Shown one piece after another: positions 24,784 to 30,346 of a stretch of 30,346 nucleotides of DNA; within the stretch, counting starts at the first letter, position 1; every line of letters begins with the position of its first letter. Source of the stretch: Dehalococcoidales bacterium (lineage in GTDB: Bacteria; Chloroflexota; Dehalococcoidia; Dehalococcoidales; Fen-1064); NCBI GenBank assembly GCA_028712845.1, contig JAQTPO010000006.1, positions 1 to 30,346 of the forward strand, given 5' to 3'. The notes below the pieces were generated by a model, which ran no database searches, was not told where the DNA came from, and saw only the letters and a list, made by a program, of their open reading frames with translations. Position numbers and translations under genes: made by a program.

Positions 24784-25852
24784 TGTCTCCCTGCTTTTCC
24801 GATGATGATTCTTCTGCTACTTCGGCTCCAGAAGATTCTTTCGCTTTCACTGTTCTGTGTTTTACCGTCCCTGCGGTTCGGATTGTCTTCTTAGCCGTTT
24901 TTTCTTCTGTTACCGCTTTCGGAGCGGTCTCCTCTGCCTTTTCAACCGCAGGCTTACGGGTCTTTTTTACCGCAGGTTTAGCCAGTTTTGTTTCTTCAAC
25001 TTCAACCGCAGGTTTACGGACTCTTTTCACCATGGGTTTGGCAGACTTTTCTTCCGCGGTTGGAGCCGTTTCCACTTCCCCTATTGAAGTTTTTTCCGGT
25101 TCGGCGCTAAGTGCCGCCTGCTCTACGAAAGTTACCTTCTCTTCTACTGCTGAAACCTGTTTGGTCTCGGCTACGGGAGCCGCTACCGGTTGAGTCGCTG
25201 CTTCAGCAGCTTCTGCTTCCTCTTTCTCCGGCAGAATTTCGCCTTTGTAAATCCAAACCTTAATGCCGATCCTGCCCATAACGGTTTTGGCTTCGGTAAA
25301 ACCATAATCGATGTCGGCACGAAGGGTATGTAGAGGCACCCGTCCTTCGTGCATAGTGACACGGCGTGCAATTTCAGCTCCGTCAAGACGGCCAGCCGCG
25401 CGGATTCTCATCCCTTTGGCTCCCGCCATGATAGAACGCTGTAAAGCCTGCTTCAAAGCACGCCGGTAGGAAACACGTCTTTCCATCGACTCGGCAATGG
25501 ACCTCGCCACTAAATAAGCATCGAACTCAGGCTGCTGGATTTCCCTAATATTTAACTGTACCTTCTTGGAGATAAGTTTCTCCAAAGTTTTTCGCATCTC
25601 GTCCACCCGCTGTCCGCCGCGTCCGATAAGAATACCGGGGCGGGCAGTGTGAACAGTAAGGGACACATTATTCGCTTGGCGGTCTATCTCAACGAGAGAA
25701 ACCCCGGCTTCAGGGTACATTGACCAGATGGATTTACGAACCCTAAGGTCTTCCTGCAAATAATTAACAAAATGCCGGTCAGCATACCACTTGGATTCCC
25801 AAGTCTTTATAACGCCTAGTCTAAAACCAACCGGGTGAACCTTATGTCCCAT
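24767..25852 (-). CDS. rpsC: 30S ribosomal protein S3 with 150-residue C-terminal extension
   Basis: S3 forms part of the mRNA entry channel and has helicase-like function there. The core (1-210) is normal, with [18 protein letters not shown], a KH motif at [18 protein letters not shown] (71-88), and a C-terminal domain ending [16 protein letters not shown]. From residue about 211 to 361 a tail rich in Ala, Glu, Lys, Val and Thr follows. It includes two tandem 20-residue repeats at 272-291 and 292-311 ([20 protein letters not shown] and a close copy). S3 is usually 205-275 residues, so this is unusually long. Its start overlaps the rplV stop (TAATG). Confidence 0.96.
   Translation of the reverse strand: MGHKVHPVGFRLGVIKTWESKWYADRHFVNYLQEDLRVRKSIWSMYPEAGVSLVEIDRQANNVSLTVHTARPGILIGRGGQRVDEMRKTLEKLISKKVQLNIREIQQPEFDAYLVARSIAESMERRVSYRRALKQALQRSIMAGAKGMRIRAAGRLDGAEIARRVTMHEGRVPLHTLRADIDYGFTEAKTVMGRIGIKVWIYKGEILPEKEEAEAAEAATQPVAAPVAETKQVSAVEEKVTFVEQAALSAEPEKTSIGEVETAPTAEEKSAKPMVKRVRKPAVEVEETKLAKPAVKKTRKPAVEKAEETAPKAVTEEKTAKKTIRTAGTVKHRTVKAKESSGAEVAEESSSEKQGDSDVTA
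24920..25039 (-). repeat. Two tandem 60-bp units in the rpsC tail
   Basis: Two adjacent in-frame 60-base units encode residues 272-291 and 292-311 of S3, each with the pattern KPxVKxxRKPAVExxEET. The DNA also matches, for example TTCAACCGCAGG at 24941 and again at 25001, exactly 60 bases apart on the plus strand. This suggests a recent duplication in the tail. Confidence 0.75.
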
Positions 25853-26190
25853 TAGCCCTCCTGTTCCTCAACAACGACAGTAATATGACTGGAGCGCTTC
25901 TTAATCGGGCTGACACGATGACGAGAACGCGCCTTGAACCTTTTTAGAGTCATCGCCTCATCTGAGTAGATTTTAACAACTTTAAGCTTTGCGCCGGCAA
26001 GATTGTGCGCTGTCTCAGCATCAGCCACTGCCGATTTAATCAACTTGGCAACAACGGTAGCGTGCGGTGAAGGAGCGAACTTGAGAATTGTCAACGCTTC
26101 TTCAACACCCTTACCACGCACCATGTCAATCACCACTCTCATCTTTCGCGGCGACGTTCCGGTATTCTTAACGATAGATTTTACTTCCAT
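25852..26190 (-). CDS. rplV: 50S ribosomal protein L22
   Basis: L22 (112 residues) lines the exit tunnel with a long beta hairpin. The N-terminal NTGTSPRKMRVVIDMVRGK, the helix VAKLIKSAVADAETAHNL, and the hairpin LKRFKARSRHRVSPIKKRSSH are all present. The sequence ends in the usual strand HITVVVEE. Overlaps rpsC by one base. Confidence 0.98.
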   Translation of the reverse strand: MEVKSIVKNTGTSPRKMRVVIDMVRGKGVEEALTILKFAPSPHATVVAKLIKSAVADAETAHNLAGAKLKVVKIYSDEAMTLKRFKARSRHRVSPIKKRSSHITVVVEEQEG

Positions 26191-26197
26191 TTATCTC

Positions 26198-26506
26198 CTA
26201 GGTAGTAGCTTCCGCCGCCGGGGCGGCTTTCTTGGGAGCTTCTTCCTCCTTGATAGTATGCCCCCTGAATGTGCGGGTGGGAGCAAATTCACCCAATCTG
26301 TGGCCTACCATATTTTCCGTGATATAAACCGCAACATGCTTTCTACCATCATGCACACCAATCGTCAATCCAATCATCTCGGGCACTATGGTGCACCAGC
26401 GAGCCCACGTCTTAATGACTGTCTTCTCGCTACTGCGGCTGATTGCCTGTACCTTTTTTAGCAGCTTCGCATCAACTGCTGGTCCCTTTTTAGTTGACCT
26501 TGACAT
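26198..26506 (-). CDS. rpsS: 30S ribosomal protein S19
   Basis: S19 (102 residues) sits in the head of the small subunit with S13. It has [38 protein letters not shown], and [18 protein letters not shown]. The last 15 or so residues ([16 protein letters not shown]) are an Ala/Glu tail beyond the usual 87-93. It lies 3 bases downstream of rplB. Confidence 0.98.
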   Translation of the reverse strand: MSRSTKKGPAVDAKLLKKVQAISRSSEKTVIKTWARWCTIVPEMIGLTIGVHDGRKHVAVYITENMVGHRLGEFAPTRTFRGHTIKEEEAPKKAAPAAEATT

Positions 26507-26509
26507 AGT

Positions 26510-27340
26510 TTACTTCTTCCCTCGACGCCTGATAATCATTCTGTCTGAATATTTCGTCTTGCGCGTCTTGTAACCCATTGCCGGCTTACCCCAGGGGGTC
26601 TTTGGTCCCGGCATACCTATCGGAGTTCTACCTTCACCACCCCCATGTGGATGGTCGCGTGGACTCATTGCCGAGCCTCTAACGGTCGGACGCCAACCCA
26701 ATAACCGCATCCGTCCCGCTTTCCCGATACTGACTCCCTGGTACTCGATATTACCGACCTGCCCGATTGTTGCTGTGCATTCCGCACGGACAAGCCTCAT
26801 TTCGCCTGAAGGCAAACGGATATGTACAAGTTCGCCTTCTTTCGCCAGGAGTTGAGCGGCGCCACCGGCGCTACGCACCAATTTACCGCCTTTGCCTTTA
26901 ATCAACTCTATATTATGTACCATCGTGCCGGTGGGGATAAGTTTCATCGGCAGGGTATTGCCAACTCTTATTTCCGCAGTTTCTCCGGAAACGATAGTAT
27001 CACCAACATTCAATCCGATCGGTGCAATTATGTACCGTTTTTCACCATCAACATAATAAATCAGAGCAATATTCGCCGAGCGATTCGGGTCGTATTCAAT
27101 AGCAGCAACTTTACCCGGAACTCCAACCTTATCACGTTTGAAATCGATAATCCGTAATAGCTGCTTCACCCCACCACCCTGGTGACGTACCGTGACTTTA
27201 CCTTCATTATTCCTACCGGCTCTCTTCTTTTTATAAAGAACCAGCGACTTTTCAGGCTCAACTTTTGTAATCTCTTCATTAGCGAGAGTACTCGCTGCCC
27301 GTCTGCCGGGAGAAGTCGGATTATATACCTTTATTGCCAT
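26510..27340 (-). CDS. rplB: 50S ribosomal protein L2
   Basis: L2 (276 residues) is needed for subunit joining and peptidyl-transferase structure. Start [13 protein letters not shown], central [32 protein letters not shown] in pieces, and the diagnostic C-terminal [18 protein letters not shown] carrying the conserved His. Normal length and position between rplW and rpsS. Confidence 0.99.
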   Translation of the reverse strand: MAIKVYNPTSPGRRAASTLANEEITKVEPEKSLVLYKKKRAGRNNEGKVTVRHQGGGVKQLLRIIDFKRDKVGVPGKVAAIEYDPNRSANIALIYYVDGEKRYIIAPIGLNVGDTIVSGETAEIRVGNTLPMKLIPTGTMVHNIELIKGKGGKLVRSAGGAAQLLAKEGELVHIRLPSGEMRLVRAECTATIGQVGNIEYQGVSIGKAGRMRLLGWRPTVRGSAMSPRDHPHGGGEGRTPIGMPGPKTPWGKPAMGYKTRKTKYSDRMIIRRRGKK

Positions 27341-27359
27341 CTAAATCCCCTTACTTGCC

Positions 27360-27644
27360 CTATAAACTCTCAAAAAGGTCTATCTTATCGCCAGCTTTGA
27401 GAGTAACGATTGCCTTCTTCCACTGAGTGGCGGCGGCGATTCTTCTGCCCACTCTTTTCTCTTTGCCATGCATCGTGACCACATTTACCGTCATGACTGT
27501 AACCTTGAAGGCTTCTTCTACGGCATTCTTAATCTGCATCTTGTTAGCGCGCCCGCCCACTTCAAAGGCATATTTACCACTAGCCTGAAGGATAGCATTT
27601 TTTTCCGTTACCAAAGGACGCTTCAATATTTCATGCAGTTGCAT
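27360..27644 (-). CDS. rplW: 50S ribosomal protein L23
   Basis: L23 (94 residues) lies at the exit tunnel and docks trigger factor and the signal recognition particle. It reads MQLHEILKRPLVTEKNAILQ, then YAFEVGGRANKMQIKNAVEEAF and VVTMHGKEKRVGRR. The open frame extends further upstream, but only inside rplD. The ATG at 27644 fits the family start and has GGAG about 10 bases upstream. It overlaps the rplD end by 14 bases. Confidence 0.97.
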   Translation of the reverse strand: MQLHEILKRPLVTEKNAILQASGKYAFEVGGRANKMQIKNAVEEAFKVTVMTVNVVTMHGKEKRVGRRIAAATQWKKAIVTLKAGDKIDLFESL

Positions 27645-28287
27645 TGCTTTCTTCTCCAGATGAGTTTTCTCCCCACAACTGCTCCGCCTTACGCACTGCA
27701 TCCACTTCCATCAGCAGAGTGCGATGAGAAATAATATCAACGATATTCAATAAATTGGCGGGCAAAGTCTTGACGCCGGGCAAGTTACGGGCTGATTTTA
27801 CCACATTGGCATCTGCTGCTGCAGTAACTACCAGCGTCGTCGTATCCACTTTCATAGCGTCCAGAATTCCTGCCATCTTCCTGGTTTTCATTTCATCCAG
27901 TTTCAGTGATTCCAGAATCTTCAACTCTCCATCTTCAACCTTGGCTGAGAGGACACACCTTAAAGCCAGCCGCCGCATATTCTTCGGCATTGCCTGGTGA
28001 TAATCCCGGGGATGAGGACCAAAAACAATACCACCGCCACGGCGTAGCGGCGATTTCTTGCTACCGGCGCGTGCAGAACCCGTACCCTTTTGCTTGTATA
28101 GCTTCCTGCTACTTCCGGAGACATTACCACGCGTTTTGGTACTGGCATTCCCCTGCCGCGCATTCGCCTGCTGCCTGAGAACAGACTGGTGTACTAACGA
28201 TTCGTTAAAAGGTACACCGAATAACTTATCGCTTATCTCGATGTTAGCCACCACTTCCCCCGCAAGGTTATAAACTGGAGCCTGCAT
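27631..28287 (-). CDS. rplD: 50S ribosomal protein L4
   Basis: L4 (218 residues) builds part of the tunnel wall and in E. coli also attenuates the S10 operon. The conserved loop is seen as STKTRGNVSGSSRKLYKQKG and GSARAGSKKSPLRRGGGIVFG, followed by KNMRRLALRCVLSAKV and the Rossmann-like C-terminal half with LLNIVDIISHRTLLM. It lies 4 bases downstream of rplC. Confidence 0.98.
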   Translation of the reverse strand: MQAPVYNLAGEVVANIEISDKLFGVPFNESLVHQSVLRQQANARQGNASTKTRGNVSGSSRKLYKQKGTGSARAGSKKSPLRRGGGIVFGPHPRDYHQAMPKNMRRLALRCVLSAKVEDGELKILESLKLDEMKTRKMAGILDAMKVDTTTLVVTAAADANVVKSARNLPGVKTLPANLLNIVDIISHRTLLMEVDAVRKAEQLWGENSSGEESNATA

Positions 28288-28291
28288 TTCC

Positions 28292-28924
28292 CTACTTCCT
28301 CTTAATCGCTTTACTTATCAATAATAATCCGTTTTTACTGCCCGGCACGGCTCCCTGCACCAAAAGGAGGTTACGTTCGGGGTCAGCCTTGTAAACTTTT
28401 AAACCCTTAACGGTAACACGCTCATCGCCCATATGCCCTGCCATGCGCATACCCTTAAGCACTCTCCCCGGGGAGGTAGTAGCACCGATGGCACCCGGAG
28501 CCCGATGACGGTCTGTTTGCCCATGTGTTTTAGGTCCACCGCGAAAACCGTGACGTTTAACCACACCGGCAAATCCCTTGCCCTTCGAAACACCGATGAC
28601 ATTGACAATATCACCTGTCTGGAACTGGCTAACGTCAACTTTATCGCCGACCTTCACTTCCGCAGTGTTATCCACCCTGAACTCCCTGAGTTCTCGGAGC
28701 TTACCCAGCTCTTTCAGGTGTCCCTGCTCTCCCTTGCTAAGCTTCTTCGCAGTGCCGAAGCCAAGCTGTACGGCATCATAGCCTTCTTTGGCAGATGTTT
28801 TTACCTGTGTCACCAGACACGGACCGGCTTCGATGACGGTAACAGCTTCCGCCTTTCCATTATCACCGAAGACCTGGCTCATACCTATTTTCTTACCGAT
28901 AATTCCTGGAATCATTCCTTCCAT
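28292..28924 (-). CDS. rplC: 50S ribosomal protein L3
   Basis: L3 (210 residues) is an assembly initiator reaching the peptidyl-transferase centre. It starts [18 protein letters not shown] after a first ATG three codons earlier, and has [36 protein letters not shown] and [16 protein letters not shown]. Neither candidate ATG has a good ribosome site: AAGGA lies inside the first codons, directly against the second ATG. Coupling to rpsJ, 16 bases upstream, may compensate. Confidence 0.97.
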   Translation of the reverse strand: MEGMIPGIIGKKIGMSQVFGDNGKAEAVTVIEAGPCLVTQVKTSAKEGYDAVQLGFGTAKKLSKGEQGHLKELGKLRELREFRVDNTAEVKVGDKVDVSQFQTGDIVNVIGVSKGKGFAGVVKRHGFRGGPKTHGQTDRHRAPGAIGATTSPGRVLKGMRMAGHMGDERVTVKGLKVYKADPERNLLLVQGAVPGSKNGLLLISKAIKRK

Positions 28925-28940
28925 CCCGGCAAATTAATCT

Positions 28941-29249
28941 CTACAGTTTTATATCCAGCTCAACCCCCGATGGGAGGTTCAGCTTGGTTAACGAGTCGAT
29001 TGTTTTCGAGGTTGTCTCCACAATATCAATCAAACGTTTGTGAGTGCGGACTTCGAACTGCTCCTGCGAGTTCTTGTCAATGAAGCTGGCACGGATGACG
29101 CTGAACTTTTCAATCCGGGTAGGCAACGGTATGGGACCTACCACCACTGCGCCGGTCTGCTCCACAGTCTCCACAATCTGCTGCGCTGACTGATCTACGA
29201 CCTTGTGGTCGAAACCCTTTATTCTGATACGAATCTTTTGTTTAGGCAT
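28941..29249 (-). CDS. rpsJ: 30S ribosomal protein S10 (NusE)
   Basis: S10 (102 residues) is a head protein and also the NusE antitermination factor. It begins [20 protein letters not shown], has [20 protein letters not shown], and [18 protein letters not shown]. Its ATG overlaps the fusA stop by 8 bases, so translation is coupled. No tuf gene lies between fusA and rpsJ. Confidence 0.98.
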   Translation of the reverse strand: MPKQKIRIRIKGFDHKVVDQSAQQIVETVEQTGAVVVGPIPLPTRIEKFSVIRASFIDKNSQEQFEVRTHKRLIDIVETTSKTIDSLTKLNLPSGVELDIKL

Positions 29250-30346
29250 ATTTTGTTGTTCCTGTCTTCTCTGTCAATTCTTTTAATAAAAAGGCGGGTA
29301 TTTCCTGATAACTATTGAACTCCATCGTCTGGCTTGCTCTACCTTGCGTCTGTGACCTGAGAGCAGTAGTATATCCGAAGGTCTCCGATAAAGGAATCAG
29401 TGCCGATATAACACACGTATCAGCACGGTTTTCAATCAACTCGATATGAGCCCGGCGGGATGATATATCACCGATAACATCGCCCATAAATTCTTTAGGG
29501 GTAATAACTTCCATTTTCATAATCGGCTCAAGGATGATAGGTTTTGCCTTATGAACGCCCGCCTTAAGCCCCATCGAACCAGCCATCTTGAATGCGTTTT
29601 CGTTGGAATCTACTTCATGGTAGCTGCCATCGAACACGGTCACTTTAATATCCACAATCGGATAACCTGCCAGTGAACCGTTTTCGCAAGCTTCTTTAAC
29701 GCCTGCTTCAATTGCCGGAATATAATTTCTGGGAATTGTACCGCCCTTAATCTTTTCAACAAATTCGAAACCGGTACCGCGTGCCATGGGCTCAATCTCC
29801 AACCAGCAATCGCCATACTGTCCACGGCCGCCGCTTTGTCTGACAAATCTGCCTTCAGCCTGCACTTTAGTAGTGATGGTTTCTTTATATGCGACACGAG
29901 GATTGCCGACATTAGCGCTTACCCCAAACTCGCTAAGCATACGATGACTGATAATCTCAAGATGTAATTCACCCATACCGGAGATTACGATCTGCCCGGT
30001 TTCTTCATTATACTTTACTTTAAAAGTGGGGTCTTCCTCTGAGAGTTTTCTCAGGGCTTCACCCATTTTATCCTGGTCCATACGAGATTTTGGCTCGATG
30101 GCGATGGAAATAACCGGCTCCGGGAATTTGATTGATTCCAGAAGCACCGGTTGCTCCAGATTACTTAAAGTGTCACCAGTAAATGTATTTTTTAGTCCCA
30201 GAGTTGCTACGATGGAACCGGTATCTGCGGATTCAAGTTCGTCACGCCGGTTAGCATGCATCAAGAACAAACGACCGATGCGCTCTGTTTTCCCGCGGGT
30301 GGCATTTAACACCTGGTCACTGGCTTTTACGACACCTGAATAAATT
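29242..30346 (-). CDS. fusA: Elongation factor G, C-terminal part (5' end outside window)
   Basis: EF-G is the GTPase that moves tRNAs and mRNA through the ribosome. The window holds about 367 codons, open to its edge. Visible are the end of domain II ([30 protein letters not shown]), domain III ([30 protein letters not shown]), domain IV ([33 protein letters not shown]) and domain V ([37 protein letters not shown]). The GTPase domain and start are not included. The stop overlaps rpsJ. Confidence 0.98.
   Translation of the reverse strand, partial: IYSGVVKASDQVLNATRGKTERIGRLFLMHANRRDELESADTGSIVATLGLKNTFTGDTLSNLEQPVLLESIKFPEPVISIAIEPKSRMDQDKMGEALRKLSEEDPTFKVKYNEETGQIVISGMGELHLEIISHRMLSEFGVSANVGNPRVAYKETITTKVQAEGRFVRQSGGRGQYGDCWLEIEPMARGTGFEFVEKIKGGTIPRNYIPAIEAGVKEACENGSLAGYPIVDIKVTVFDGSYHEVDSNENAFKMAGSMGLKAGVHKAKPIILEPIMKMEVITPKEFMGDVIGDISSRRAHIELIENRADTCVISALIPLSETFGYTTALRSQTQGRASQTMEFNSYQEIPAFLLKELTEKTGTTKYA

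Noticed and set aside
27645..27701. Upstream extension of the rplW frame by 19 codons
   Set aside because: It lies wholly within rplD and does not match the L23 N-terminus; the ATG at 27644 does.
28433..29083. Long plus-strand open frame opposite rplC and rpsJ
   Set aside because: It is antisense to two certain ribosomal genes, and its translation shows no recognisable protein pattern.

Overview
The window is a bacterial chromosome segment dominated by housekeeping genes, probably from an uncultured member of the Chloroflexota (class Dehalococcoidia or a close relative). This placement is an inference. It rests on the gene order recA-recX-rny-ymdB-PHP-plsY, on the fused S10-spc-alpha ribosomal cluster ending truA-rplM-rpsI with no ECF-transporter genes beside rplQ, on Cys-rich zinc-type S4, S14, L36 and adenylate kinase, and on ribosomal proteins with Ala/Glu/Lys-rich C-terminal tails. 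I could not run any search to confirm it.

Region 1 (1-5259, plus strand): the 3' end of recA, an intrinsic terminator, recX, rny (RNase Y), ymdB, a PHP-domain phosphoesterase, plsY and a small membrane protein of the divergent PAP2 family. These genes cover recombination control, RNA turnover, nucleotide phosphate hydrolysis and phospholipid synthesis. Region 2 (5260-5875): a solo molybdate-binding Mop/TOBE gene with its own good promoter, then, on the minus strand, a tiny lipoprotein gene with an amber codon one codon after its lipobox cysteine.

Region 3 (about 5700-10182, minus strand): an acyl-CoA cluster read in the order crotonase 2, crotonase 1, CoA-transferase A, CoA-transferase B, acyl-CoA dehydrogenase, lipoprotein remnant. 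It suggests a beta-oxidation-like route for an acyl-CoA or CoA-activated organic acid. The two crotonases differ: one keeps both catalytic glutamates but lacks the C-terminal tail, the other has the tail but neither glutamate. Region 4 (10258-11917, minus strand): trmO, a MagIII/Nth-like DNA glycosylase and a YfcE-like phosphodiesterase, tightly packed.

Region 5 (11947-30346, minus strand): an 18-kb translation and secretion super-operon read from fusA to rpsI (fusA, rpsJ, rplC, rplD, rplW, rplB, rpsS, rplV, rpsC, rplP, rpmC, rpsQ, rplN, rplX, rplE, rpsN, rpsH, rplF, rplR, rpsE, rpmD, rplO, secY, adk, map, infA, rpmJ, rpsM, rpsK, rpsD, rpoA, rplQ, truA, rplM, rpsI). Many genes overlap by 1-20 bp, and the cluster ends at a perfect 13-bp terminator hairpin.

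No gene-free stretch exceeds 300 bases. I see no tRNA, rRNA, CRISPR array, insertion sequence or phage gene, and no clear new multi-gene system. The most unusual items are the interrupted lipoprotein, the glutamate-less crotonase and the repeat-bearing tail of ribosomal protein S3.
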